Source of the DNA: Candidatus Acetatifactor stercoripullorum
GTDB lineage: Bacteria > Bacillota > Clostridia > Lachnospirales > Lachnospiraceae
DNA length: 64,000 nucleotides
Direction of reading: 5' to 3'
Assembly (NCBI GenBank): GCA_019114005.1
Contig: DXGH01000051.1
Location: 20,853-84,852, forward strand
The position numbers and the translations under genes were made by a program. Shown in pieces: positions 16,596 to 25,223 of this stretch. A model generated the notes under the pieces. It was not told the origin of the DNA. It made no database searches and saw nothing but the letters and a program-made list of their open reading frames with translations. Every line of letters starts with the position of its first letter. Position 1 is the first letter of the stretch.

Positions 16596-17951
16596 TTACA
16601 GAAGCGCCAGCAGGACGAAATTCAGTACAAACAGAGCTGTGCATACCCACAAAAGGGGATGAATCTCCTTTGCTTTTCCCTTGCAGACCTTTACGATGCA
16701 GTAGAAAACGAAGCCTGCAGCAATACCATAGGAAATGCTGTAGCACAATGCCATAAAGATACCTGCAAAGAAAGCGGGAATGGCCTCGCCTAAGTCGTTC
16801 CAGTTGATTTCCTTGAAGGAGGAAACCATCATAATTCCTACAGCCACCAGGGCGGGAGCGGTTGCTGCAAAGGGAACCGCGCTGACAAAGGTGGCAAGAA
16901 ATGCAGAGAGAGCAAAGCAGATAGCCACAACCACAGAGGTAAGGCCGGTGCGTCCCCCTGCAGCGATGCCGGAAGCGCTTTCTACAAAGGTAGTGGTGTT
17001 TGAAGTGCCGAATAAGGCGCCGATTGAGGTTGCCGTAGCGTCGGCAAACAATGCCTTGTCAAGTCTTGACTTAAAGCCGGCCTTGCTTTCCATCAGCTTC
17101 TCATCCTCTTCACTGAAGATGCCGCTGCGGCGTCCGGTTCCGATAAAGGTTCCCAGAGTATCGAAAGTATCGGAAATACTAAAGGAAAAGATGGTGATCA
17201 ACACCAGGGGAAGCTTGGAGGCATCCGAAAAGAGGCTTGTAATGCCGCCCTCCTTAAAAATAGCTAAAAAGGTGGTGGGCAGAGCCTGACAGGCCTCGGT
17301 AAAGCTGGTGGTGTCCTGGGGAGCGGTCACGCCGAAGGGAATACCTACCAAAGTAGTCACCACGATGGAAATCAGGATGGCTCCCTTTACATTCAGCACC
17401 AGAAGAATAATGGTGCAGGCAAGGCCGAACAGAAATACCAGGAAGGAAGGCTGATTTAATGTGGAGAGAGCGGGAACGCCGCCGTCAAAGTTGATGATGC
17501 CCACATTCAGCAGTCCTATATATGCCACGAAAATGCCGATGCCGCCGCCGATTGCGTTTTGAAGGCTGCGGGGAATGGACTTTATGATGTATTTGCGCAC
17601 CTTGGTTACGGTTATAATGATATTAAGGATACCACAGATGAAAACCATGGAAAGAGCCTGCTGCCAGGTGAAACCGAGGCCGAAGCAGACCGTATAAACA
17701 AAAAATGCGTTCAGACCCATGCCTGGAGCCTGGGCATAAGGCACGTTGGCAACCAGACCCATCACCAGAGTGCCGATGATAGAGGCAATGATAGTTGCCA
17801 GAAAAACAGCGCCCCACTCCATTCCGGACTGCGACAGAATGCTGGGGTTGACGACAATGATGTAGGACATCGCAAAGAAAGTGGTGAGACCGGCCATGAT
17901 CTCGGTAGAGACGCTGGTGCCGTTCTCTTTGAGCTTGAAGAACTTCTCCAT
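16596..17951 (-). CDS. NCS2 AzgA-like guanine/hypoxanthine permease
   Basis: A 451-residue purine permease of the PbuG/AzgA branch. It begins MEKFFKLKENGTSVSTEIMAGLTTFFAMSYI, a hallmark of this branch, and includes QAPGMGLNAFFVYTVCFGLG, SDTFDTLGTFIGTGRRSG and TSNTTTFVESASGIAAGGRTGL. It is the first gene of the minus-strand operon with the second permease, aroA and carbamate kinase. GGAGG lies 6 nt before ATG 17951. I looked for a purine riboswitch upstream and found none. Confidence 0.92.
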   Translation of the reverse strand: MEKFFKLKENGTSVSTEIMAGLTTFFAMSYIIVVNPSILSQSGMEWGAVFLATIIASIIGTLVMGLVANVPYAQAPGMGLNAFFVYTVCFGLGFTWQQALSMVFICGILNIIITVTKVRKYIIKSIPRSLQNAIGGGIGIFVAYIGLLNVGIINFDGGVPALSTLNQPSFLVFLFGLACTIILLVLNVKGAILISIVVTTLVGIPFGVTAPQDTTSFTEACQALPTTFLAIFKEGGITSLFSDASKLPLVLITIFSFSISDTFDTLGTFIGTGRRSGIFSEEDEKLMESKAGFKSRLDKALFADATATSIGALFGTSNTTTFVESASGIAAGGRTGLTSVVVAICFALSAFLATFVSAVPFAATAPALVAVGIMMVSSFKEINWNDLGEAIPAFFAGIFMALCYSISYGIAAGFVFYCIVKVCKGKAKEIHPLLWVCTALFVLNFVLLALL

Positions 17952-18065
17952 GAGGACCTCCTTATAAGTAAAGTATTATTTTTCCCTAAATAATATCATA
18001 AATTTTTATAAAAATCTACAGGTTTGTCATTTTTTAAACAACCTATGGACCCATGATAATTTTCC

Positions 18066-18094
18066 TTGACAGCATGAAAAAAGCATAGTAACAT
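18066..18094 (+). promoter_or_regulatory. promoter of the cysK-metNIQ operon
   Basis: TTGACA at 18066-18071, 17-nt spacer, TAACAT at 18089-18094. The leader of about 95 nt shows no SAM or T-box motif; the Rrf2 regulator at the end of the operon may act here. Confidence 0.75.
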
Positions 18095-18196
18095 TCCATT
18101 CATAGCATTCATAATAATCATATATAATTACTGGGAAATAACCGGAAAGAAGCAAAAGGTGCTGCGCAGCGTTTACGACGCGGAAAAGAGGAGAGT

Positions 18197-19156
18197 ATGA
18201 GCAGAATATTTACAAAGAGCACACAGTTGATTGGAAAGACCCCCCTGCTTAGGGTGGAGAATTATATGAAGGACCAGAATATCACAGGGGTGGATCTTTT
18301 AGTGAAGCTGGAGTATCTCAACCCGGCGGGCAGCGTAAAGGACAGGGTTGCCCTGGCCATGGTGGAGGAAGCGGAAAAGAAGGGGATTTTAAAGCCGGGG
18401 GCGGTTATCATTGAGCCTACCTCGGGAAACACGGGCATTGGTCTGGCAAGTGTGGCTGCCGCCAAGGGCTACCGGACGATTTTGACTCTGCCGGATACGA
18501 TGAGCGTGGAGAGAAGAACGCTTCTTGGGGCTTATGGCGCAGAACTTGTGCTGACGGAAGGCGCCAAGGGAATGAAGGGCGCTATAGAGAAGGCGGAAGA
18601 ACTTAAGAAAACCATCCCCGGAGCGGTGATCTTAGGACAGTTTGACAATCCTGCCAATCCGGCGGCCCATGCGGCATATACGGGCCCTGAGATATGGGAG
18701 GACACGGATGGAAAGGTAGATATTTTCGTGGCGGGCGTGGGCACCGGCGGAACCATCACGGGCGTGGGAGCTTATCTCAAGGCAAAGAATCCGGGGATCA
18801 GGGTGGCAGCAGTGGAGCCTGCGGATTCTCCTGTGCTGTCAGGCGGAAAGCCGGGCCCCCACAAGCTGCAGGGAATCGGAGCGGGATTTGTTCCTTCTAT
18901 ATTAAATACCCGGGTGTATGATGAAATTATCACGGTAACGACGCAGCAGGCCTACGAGGCGGGGCGGCTTTTGGCCCATAGAGAAGGCATTTTAGTGGGG
19001 ATTACCTCCGGGGCGGCCCTTTACGCTGCGGCCAGTCTGGCTAAGCGTCCGGAAAACGGGGGAAAGACCATTGTGGCTCTTTTGCCTGACTCCGGAGACC
19101 GTTATCTGTCCACACCCATGTTTACACCAGAGCAGGCTTATGATAAAATGCAGTAA
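18197..19156 (+). CDS. cysK: cysteine synthase (O-acetylserine sulfhydrylase A)
   Basis: Makes cysteine from O-acetylserine and sulfide using pyridoxal phosphate. The 319 residues include the PLP lysine Lys48 in [12 protein letters not shown], the substrate loop [11 protein letters not shown], and [14 protein letters not shown] that binds the cofactor phosphate. GAGGAGAGT precedes the ATG. It starts an operon with a methionine ABC importer and an Rrf2 regulator, a typical sulfur amino acid supply unit. Confidence 0.95.
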   Translation: MSRIFTKSTQLIGKTPLLRVENYMKDQNITGVDLLVKLEYLNPAGSVKDRVALAMVEEAEKKGILKPGAVIIEPTSGNTGIGLASVAAAKGYRTILTLPDTMSVERRTLLGAYGAELVLTEGAKGMKGAIEKAEELKKTIPGAVILGQFDNPANPAAHAAYTGPEIWEDTDGKVDIFVAGVGTGGTITGVGAYLKAKNPGIRVAAVEPADSPVLSGGKPGPHKLQGIGAGFVPSILNTRVYDEIITVTTQQAYEAGRLLAHREGILVGITSGAALYAAASLAKRPENGGKTIVALLPDSGDRYLSTPMFTPEQAYDKMQ

Positions 19157-19210
19157 AATCGTGAAGCTGTAATGGGTATGCCCTAAAGCCCATAGGAAGG
19201 ATACAAGCGT

Positions 19211-20221
19211 ATGGAAACCATGATTCGGATTGAAAATGTCACCAAGACCTTTAGCGGGCGGGAGGGTAAGGTAGAAGCATTAAAGGGCATCAGCCTATCC
19301 ATCAATAAGGGTGAGATTTACGGGATTATCGGCATGAGCGGAGCCGGAAAATCCACATTGGTGCGGTGCCTGAATTTTCTGGAGAAGCCGACCACGGGGA
19401 CGGTTTTTATAGAGGATCAGGATTTGTCGTCTCTGGGAGAGAGGAGGCTTCGGGAGGTACGCACAGATATTGCCATGATCTTTCAGCATTTTAACCTGCT
19501 CATGCAGAGAAATGTGCTGGATAATGTGTGTTTTCCCATGGAGATCAGAGGAGAAAAGAAGGCCCAGGCCAGAAAAAGAGCCATGGAGCTTTTGGAGATT
19601 GTGGGGCTTACGCAAAAGGCGGAGAGTTATCCCGCCCAGCTGTCGGGCGGACAAAAGCAGAGGGTGGCTATCGCCAGGGCTTTGGCCAACAATCCCAAGA
19701 TACTTTTGTGCGACGAGGCTACCAGCGCCCTGGACCCGACGACTACCAAGGCGATTCTTAAGCTTTTGCAGGAGATTAACAAAAAATATGGAATTACCAT
19801 GGTCGTTATCACCCACGAGATGGCGGTGGTGCAGGAAATCTGTACCCATGTGGCTATTATTGACGCAGGAGAGCTGGTGGAGAAGGGAACCGTGGAGGAG
19901 GTGTTTTCCAACCCTCAGACAGCGGCGGCCAGAAGGCTTGTGTTTATGGCAGACAAGCCCACGGAAAAAATGAAGGGGAAACGCTGTATCCGTATTGTGT
20001 TTGACGGAAAATCCTCCTTTGAGCCTGTGATCGCCAATATGATTCTGGAATGCCGGGCGCCCGTGAATATTCTGATGGCGGACACCAAGGACATCGGGGG
20101 CATTGCCTATGGACAGATGGTCCTGCAGCTGCCGGAGGATGATACGGCGGCGGAAAGGATGATACGCTTTTTGCAGGAGAGAAAACTTACGGTAAAGGAG
20201 CTGGATTCTTATGTGGAATAA
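19211..20221 (+). CDS. metN: methionine ABC transporter ATP-binding protein
   Basis: ATPase subunit of the D/L-methionine importer. The 336 residues contain Walker A GMSGAGKSTL, the signature LSGGQKQRVAIARAL, Walker B ILLCDEATSALD, the H-loop VITHEMAVV, and a C-terminal NIL domain (from about residue 262) that binds methionine to shut down transport. GGAAGGA precedes ATG 19211. It overlaps metI by 11 nt. Confidence 0.95.
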   Translation: METMIRIENVTKTFSGREGKVEALKGISLSINKGEIYGIIGMSGAGKSTLVRCLNFLEKPTTGTVFIEDQDLSSLGERRLREVRTDIAMIFQHFNLLMQRNVLDNVCFPMEIRGEKKAQARKRAMELLEIVGLTQKAESYPAQLSGGQKQRVAIARALANNPKILLCDEATSALDPTTTKAILKLLQEINKKYGITMVVITHEMAVVQEICTHVAIIDAGELVEKGTVEEVFSNPQTAAARRLVFMADKPTEKMKGKRCIRIVFDGKSSFEPVIANMILECRAPVNILMADTKDIGGIAYGQMVLQLPEDDTAAERMIRFLQERKLTVKELDSYVE

Positions 20222-20873
20222 TGCAACGGTGATGATGCTGGCGGAGGGAACCCTGGTTACCCTTTATATGACATTGGTGTCTACTCTGTTTGCCTACATT
20301 TTGGGGCTGCCTATGGGGATTGCCCTGGTGCTTACCGCCAAGGAGGGGCTCAGGCCCAATCAAATCATATATAAGCTGCTGGATACGGTGGTGAATGTGG
20401 TGAGAAGTATCCCATTTTTGATTTTATTGATCCTTGTGATTCCGCTGACCAGGGCTATTGTGGGCCAGAGCTATGGCGCAACGGCAACCATTGTGCCCCT
20501 GACCCTTGCGGCGGCTCCTTTTGTAGCCAGGATGGTGGAGTCCTCGCTGCTGGAGGTGGACAAGGGGGTCATTGAAGCGGCTCAGAGTATGGGAGCGGGA
20601 CTTTGGACCATTGTCTGGAAGGTGATGCTGGGCGAGGCAAGGACTTCCCTGATTGTGGGAGGAACCATTGCCCTGGGAACCATCCTGGGGTATTCGGCCA
20701 TGGCGGGAGCCGTGGGAGGCGGCGGTCTGGGAGATATTGCCATCCGGTATGGCTACCATCGCTATCAGACGGATATCATGCTGGTGACAGTGGTGCTTTT
20801 GGTGCTTCTGGTACAGATCCTGCAGTATGTGGGCACAAAGCTGTCTAAAAAGCTGGATAGACGTTTGAAATAG
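20211..20873 (+). CDS. metI: methionine ABC transporter permease
   Basis: Membrane subunit of the MetNIQ importer, 220 residues with five hydrophobic segments and the EAA coupling loop (VIEAAQSMGAGLWTIVWKVMLGEARTSL) that contacts MetN. The end of metN supplies the ribosome site AAGGAG. The following metQ gene is 20 nt downstream. Confidence 0.95.
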   Translation: MWNNATVMMLAEGTLVTLYMTLVSTLFAYILGLPMGIALVLTAKEGLRPNQIIYKLLDTVVNVVRSIPFLILLILVIPLTRAIVGQSYGATATIVPLTLAAAPFVARMVESSLLEVDKGVIEAAQSMGAGLWTIVWKVMLGEARTSLIVGGTIALGTILGYSAMAGAVGGGGLGDIAIRYGYHRYQTDIMLVTVVLLVLLVQILQYVGTKLSKKLDRRLK

Positions 20874-20893
20874 AAAGAATGAGGAGGCAAATT

Positions 20894-21706
20894 ATGAAAA
20901 AGAAGATTTTGGCCCTGGCTGCGGTGGCAGTGCTGGGCACAGGCGTACTTGGAGGCTGCGCGGGAACGGAGACGGACGACAAGACCATCAGGGTGGCGGC
21001 GTCGGCAGTTCCTCATGCGGAAATTTTGGAGCAGGCAAAGCCCCTTTTGGAGGAACAGGGCTATACCCTGGAGGTGCAGATTTTTGACGATTATGTGCAG
21101 CAGAACAATGTGGTGGATTCCGGAGAATTTGACGCAAACTACTTTCAGCATGTGCTTTATCTGGAAAGCTACAATGAGGAGAGGGGAACGAACCTTGTAA
21201 GTGCAGGATATATTCATTATGAGCCCTTTGGTCTGTATCCCGGAACCCAGACGGATACTTCCAATATGGAGGGGGCTACCATTGCGGTGCCAAACGATAC
21301 GTCAAATGAAGCGCGGGCGCTGCTGCTTTTACAGGAAAACGGCTATATCACCCTGAGAGAGGGCGCGGGACTGAACGCAACGGTAAACGACATTGTGGAG
21401 AATCCTTATAATATTGAGATCGTGGAGCTGGAAGCGGCTCAGATTCCCAGAATGCTTTCTGAGGTGTCCTTTGGCATCCTTAATGGCAATTATGCAATGC
21501 AGGCGGGCATGACGGTTGCTGAGGATGCGCTTTTGTATGAGAGCAGCCAGTCGGAGACCGTAGCCAATTATGTGAATGTGGTGGCGGTAAAGGAAGGAAA
21601 TGAGGAGCTGGAAAAGATTAAGGCTCTTGTGGAGGCTCTGCAGTCGGATACCATCAGACAGTATATCCTGGACAACTATAACGGGGCGGTCATTCCCTAC
21701 ACATAA
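20894..21706 (+). CDS. metQ: methionine-binding lipoprotein
   Basis: Substrate-binding subunit of the methionine importer, anchored to the outer face of the membrane. A lipoprotein signal peptide (MKKKILALAAVAVLGTGVLG, then GC as the lipobox) is followed by an NLPA domain: HAEILEQAKPLLEEQGYTLEV, FDANYFQHVLYLESYN and the NDTSNEARALLLLQENG block. Total 270 residues. GAGGAGG precedes ATG 20894; the in-frame ATG at 20879 has no ribosome site. Confidence 0.95.
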   Translation: MKKKILALAAVAVLGTGVLGGCAGTETDDKTIRVAASAVPHAEILEQAKPLLEEQGYTLEVQIFDDYVQQNNVVDSGEFDANYFQHVLYLESYNEERGTNLVSAGYIHYEPFGLYPGTQTDTSNMEGATIAVPNDTSNEARALLLLQENGYITLREGAGLNATVNDIVENPYNIEIVELEAAQIPRMLSEVSFGILNGNYAMQAGMTVAEDALLYESSQSETVANYVNVVAVKEGNEELEKIKALVEALQSDTIRQYILDNYNGAVIPYT

Positions 21707-21730
21707 ACCGGATAAAAAAGGAATGGTAAC

Positions 21731-22177
21731 ATGAAAATATCAACAAAGGGCAGATATGCGGTGCGGGTTATGCTTGACCTGGCGCTGCACGATACGGGAG
21801 AATGTATCAAGGTAAGGGAAATTGCAGAGCGTCAGAATATTTCTGAAAAGTATCTGGAACAGATCATTTCTGTGCTGAATCGGGCCGGATGCGTAAAAAG
21901 CGTGCGGGGAGCCAGAGGCGGCTATCGCATCGCCAAGAATCCGGAGGAATACACGGTGGGAATGATACTGCGCCTGACGGAAGGCTCCCTTGCCCCTGTA
22001 GCCTGCCTGGATGAAAAGGCTGATGAATGCCGGATGTGCGATATCTGCGAGACTCTTGGCGTCTGGAAGGAGCTTTATGCCGCCATCAATCAAGTGGTAG
22101 ACAATGTGACTATCGCCGATCTGGTAAAGCGGCATAAAGAGAGAAACGGCGCTATTACCCGGGGCAAGAATTACTGA
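21731..22177 (+). CDS. Rrf2-family transcriptional regulator
   Basis: A 148-residue winged-helix regulator beginning MKISTKGRYAVRVMLDLALH, the standard Rrf2 start, with the recognition segment NISEKYLEQIISVLNRAGCVKSVRGARGGY. It carries four cysteines in ACLDEKADECRMCDICETLGVW. IscR-type members bind an Fe-S cluster through three cysteines in this region, while CymR-type members sense cysteine status through cysteine synthase. The position downstream of cysK and metNIQ favours a CymR-like role in sulfur control; the cysteines leave an Fe-S role open. Confidence 0.9.
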   Translation: MKISTKGRYAVRVMLDLALHDTGECIKVREIAERQNISEKYLEQIISVLNRAGCVKSVRGARGGYRIAKNPEEYTVGMILRLTEGSLAPVACLDEKADECRMCDICETLGVWKELYAAINQVVDNVTIADLVKRHKERNGAITRGKNY

Positions 22178-22181
22178 TATT

Positions 22182-24080
22182 CTAGGATTCAAACTTTCGG
22201 TCATACAACAGTGCCGCAATCAACACAACAAAGCAGGAGCCTGCGTTATGCACCAATGCTCCGGTTGTTGGCGTCAAAACCTCCATCAGGGAAAGTACAA
22301 TGGCCGCAAAATTGATACACATAGACAAAGTGATACTTGCTTTAATCGTCTTAACTGTAGCATTGGACAGCCGTTTTAAATATGGGATTTTTGAAATATC
22401 ATCGCTCATCAGGGCAATATCTGCGGCCTCCACTGCGATGTCGCTTCCCATGCTGCCCATTGCTACACTTACATCCGCAGTTTTTAAAGCAGGTGCGTCG
22501 TTGACGCCGTCGCCAATCATGCAAACCTTGTGATTTTTATTTTGCAAATCCTCAATGCTTAGCACCTTTTCTTCCGGCAGCAGCTCTGCCCGGACTTGGG
22601 AGATGCCAGCCTGGTGGGCAAAGTAATTTGCCGTTTTTTTATTGTCGCCCGTCAGCAGCACCACTTGCGTCTGCATGGCAGCTAAACGGGAAACCATATC
22701 CTTTGCTTCAGGGCGCAGCACATCCGAAAGGGCAATCACACCAAGACATTTTTTTTCGTCCGCTACCAGAATAGACGCTTTTCCCTGTGCCCTCAGCCGG
22801 TCTAATACAGATTGAATATCCCTGTCAATGGAAATTCTGTTTTCAATCAGGAATTTTTCATTTCCGCAAAGCAATTTGAAGCTTTCAACCTCTGCATAAA
22901 TACCCTTGCCGGTTGTCATCTTAAAGGAAGCTGATTCTGTAATTTCAGCTTCTTTTGATTTTGCATAAGCCACAATTGCTTTTCCCAGCGGGTGCTCGCT
23001 TTTTGCTTCGGCGGATGCTGCCAGAGAAAGCAGCTTGGTTTCGTCGATAGAATCGTCGAATGAAAGAATATCGCTTACATCCATGCGCCCGTAGGTCAGC
23101 GTACCGGTTTTGTCAAATGCGATCGTATCTACTTTTCCCATTTTTTCAAGAGCTTCACCGGATTTGATGATTACGCCGTGCTTTGTTGCCTGCCCGATTG
23201 CCGCCATAATGGCGGTAGGTGTTGCAAGCACAAGCGCACAAGGGCAGAAAACAACCAGCACTGTCACGGCAGTAACGATATTTCCCGAAAAGATGTAGGC
23301 TCCAATAGCAATAGCCAGAGCCACCGGCACCAGCCAGCTTGCTGCTCTGTCTGCCAGACGCTGCATGGGAGCCTGCTTATTCTCCGCATCCTGCACCATG
23401 CGGATCAGTTTCTGAAGGGAGCTGTCCTCGCCAACTTTTGTTGCAGAAATATCAATGGAGCCAAAGCGGTTGATGGTGCCGCAGTAGACTTCCTCGCCCA
23501 CGCCTTTGTCTACAGGCAGGGATTCGCCTGTCATGATGGACTGGTCAACCGATGTTTCGCCACTTATAATTTTGCCGTCTGCCGGTATGGTTTCACCAGG
23601 GAGGATACGCAGAATATCTCCCTGTCTGATCTCTTCTGCCGATATCATTTCTTCCTTGCCGTCCTTCAGCCTGCGCCCACTGGAAGGCGTAAGCTGAATC
23701 AGCGTTTTTAATCCCTTTTTTGCCCGGTTGGTGGTGGCTTCCTCCAAAAGCGCTCCAATGGCCATAATAAATACGACCTCACCGGCTGCAAACAGGTCGC
23801 CGATATAGATTGCTGCAAACATCGCAATACATATCAACAGAGCAGACGAAATTTTTCTGATACCGGGATTATGAATGATTCTCCATATGGCAAGATACAA
23901 AAGGGGAATGCCGCTGATAATTATGGTTATCCACGCAGGATCAAATGGAAGAAAGGGCAGATGTATTGCCTCGCCGCCAAATTCCGCTGTCAAGTGAGGA
24001 ACCAAATCCAAAAGCAGGAATACACCGGCGACAATCGTCATGGGAAGTCCGGCTAAAAAATCAACGAATTTCTTTAACAT
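22182..24080 (-). CDS. P1B-type heavy-metal-exporting ATPase
   Basis: A 632-residue metal pump. The transport motif Cys279-Pro-Cys281 is in VVFCPCALVLATP, the phosphorylated Asp323 in DKTGTLT, with the HP motif (SEHPLGKAIV) and GDGVNDAPAL hinge also present. There is no N-terminal HMA or CXXC metal-binding domain. The last membrane segment (LVHNAGSCFVVLIAALL) does not clearly match the zinc/cadmium or copper patterns, so the metal is left open. GGAGG precedes ATG 24080. It is divergent from a TetR regulator and near a broken arsC. Confidence 0.9.
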   Translation of the reverse strand: MLKKFVDFLAGLPMTIVAGVFLLLDLVPHLTAEFGGEAIHLPFLPFDPAWITIIISGIPLLYLAIWRIIHNPGIRKISSALLICIAMFAAIYIGDLFAAGEVVFIMAIGALLEEATTNRAKKGLKTLIQLTPSSGRRLKDGKEEMISAEEIRQGDILRILPGETIPADGKIISGETSVDQSIMTGESLPVDKGVGEEVYCGTINRFGSIDISATKVGEDSSLQKLIRMVQDAENKQAPMQRLADRAASWLVPVALAIAIGAYIFSGNIVTAVTVLVVFCPCALVLATPTAIMAAIGQATKHGVIIKSGEALEKMGKVDTIAFDKTGTLTYGRMDVSDILSFDDSIDETKLLSLAASAEAKSEHPLGKAIVAYAKSKEAEITESASFKMTTGKGIYAEVESFKLLCGNEKFLIENRISIDRDIQSVLDRLRAQGKASILVADEKKCLGVIALSDVLRPEAKDMVSRLAAMQTQVVLLTGDNKKTANYFAHQAGISQVRAELLPEEKVLSIEDLQNKNHKVCMIGDGVNDAPALKTADVSVAMGSMGSDIAVEAADIALMSDDISKIPYLKRLSNATVKTIKASITLSMCINFAAIVLSLMEVLTPTTGALVHNAGSCFVVLIAALLYDRKFES

Positions 24081-24122
24081 AGGGATGCCTCCAATCCGTA
24101 CAGTTTTTATACAGTTTCACTC

Positions 24123-24151
24123 TTGACGGGCACCTGTATTTACTGTACTAT
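24123..24151 (+). promoter_or_regulatory. promoter of the TetR regulator gene
   Basis: TTGACG at 24123-24128, 17-nt spacer, TACTAT at 24146-24151. The surrounding divergent region also has TACAGT twice and ACTGTA once within about 50 bp. Confidence 0.6.
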
Positions 24152-24203
24152 GAATTTCATAGCGTACATATTGTTCTTTTTTTATTGTAGGTAACCAGCC
24201 AGT

Positions 24204-24236
24204 GAAATACAAGAGATAATATCAAGCTTGTATTTC
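24204..24236 (+). promoter_or_regulatory. inverted repeat, possible TetR operator
   Basis: GAAATACAAG and CTTGTATTTC are perfect 10-nt inverted arms separated by 13 nt, placed between the promoter and the TetR start codon. They could be an operator or an mRNA hairpin. Confidence 0.5.
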
Positions 24237-24275
24237 GTATGGAACATTTTCAAAAAAATGTACGGAAGGAGTTAT

Positions 24276-24839
24276 ATGGACAGAAGGCAACAGAAAACAA
24301 GATCGGCCATCTTTGCAGCATTCGGCGCTCTTTTGGCACAGAAAAGTTATAGTAAAATTACAGTACAGGAAATCATAGATACCGCCAATGTGGGACGGAC
24401 GACTTTTTATGCTCATTTTGAAGCAAAGGACGATTTACTGAAAGCTCTATGTGAGGAGCTGTTCGGACATATTATCAACAGCGCCATGGATTGTACCCAT
24501 ACTCACGGGCTGTATTCGGAACAAAACGCACCGGAATCCGTATTCTGCCATTTGTTACAGCATTTGCAGGAAAATGAAAACAATATTCTCGGCTTGCTTT
24601 CCTGTGAAAGCAGCGAGCTCTTCCTGCGGTATTTTAAAGACAGTTTAAACGATTTGATACGAAACCAATTTGTGAATCAAAACCGAAGAAACAATCAAGA
24701 TATACCACAGGATTTTCTTATCAACCATATCTCCGGCAGCTTTGTGGAAATGGTTCTATGGTGGCTGAAAGACAAGAAAAAACACACGCCGGAGGAATTA
24801 GACAGCTATTTCCGTGCAGTCATTGAGCCCATTTTATGA
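24276..24839 (+). CDS. TetR/AcrR-family regulator
   Basis: A 187-residue regulator with an N-terminal TetR helix-turn-helix (KTRSAIFAAFGALLAQKSYS, then ITVQEIIDTANVGRTTFYAHF) and a C-terminal ligand domain of the TetR_C_7/YhgD-like kind. GGAAGGAG precedes ATG 24276, which is better than the ATG at 24228. Divergent from the metal ATPase, so it probably controls that pump and itself, but most TetR ligands are organic and the pairing is only positional. Confidence 0.85.
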   Translation: MDRRQQKTRSAIFAAFGALLAQKSYSKITVQEIIDTANVGRTTFYAHFEAKDDLLKALCEELFGHIINSAMDCTHTHGLYSEQNAPESVFCHLLQHLQENENNILGLLSCESSELFLRYFKDSLNDLIRNQFVNQNRRNNQDIPQDFLINHISGSFVEMVLWWLKDKKKHTPEELDSYFRAVIEPIL

Positions 24840-24852
24840 AAAAAATTCCCAT

Positions 24853-25186
24853 TTACAAATGCGCCTGGGCGGCGTACGTTTTTATTTTTTGGGCGATTTC
24901 TTCAATGACCTGCACAAAGCATTCATCGCTCTTGCCTGTCGGATCAGGAAGCCCCCAGTTATCGTCAAATGCTCTGCCAATATAGGGACAGCCCACATCA
25001 CACCCCATTGAAATGGCAATATCGGGCGTGGGGATTTTATCAATCGTCTTGCTGTATTGGCTTTGTTTCTGTTCCGGCAGAATAGAAATCAAACTGATCT
25101 CCCGCCAAATGTTTGCCGAGCGCTTCCGCAATCTGACTGCGGCAGGAGTTGTGCACGCAGATAAAAGCTACCTTTTTCTTATTCAT
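24853..25186 (-). pseudogene. arsC: arsC arsenate reductase pseudogene
   Basis: From ATG 25186 one frame reads [20 protein letters not shown], with the C-x5-R phosphatase loop of thioredoxin-type ArsC, on through FYSAGTETK, and then hits a stop. The rest continues in another frame ([20 protein letters not shown] through NWGLPDPTGKSDE) to 24853. About 20 residues usually found between these blocks are missing, so an out-of-frame internal deletion inactivated the gene. No arsB/acr3 or arsR partner is nearby. Confidence 0.85.
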
Positions 25187-25223
25187 CGTTCAGCTCCCCA
25201 GCCGCTTACTTGCCATCCCTATG

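Noticed and set aside
17952..18060. Purine riboswitch upstream of the AzgA-type permease
   Set aside because: The minus-strand leader lacks the conserved three-way junction loops; only an AT-rich hairpin around AGGTTTGT/ACAACCT was visible.
18095..18196. SAM (S-box) or T-box leader upstream of cysK
   Set aside because: The leader is about 100 nt and has none of the S-box or T-box core motifs and no terminator hairpin.
24853..25131. Intact small ArsC-like protein
   Set aside because: It lacks the C-x5-R catalytic loop, which lies upstream in another frame; the gene is a pseudogene.
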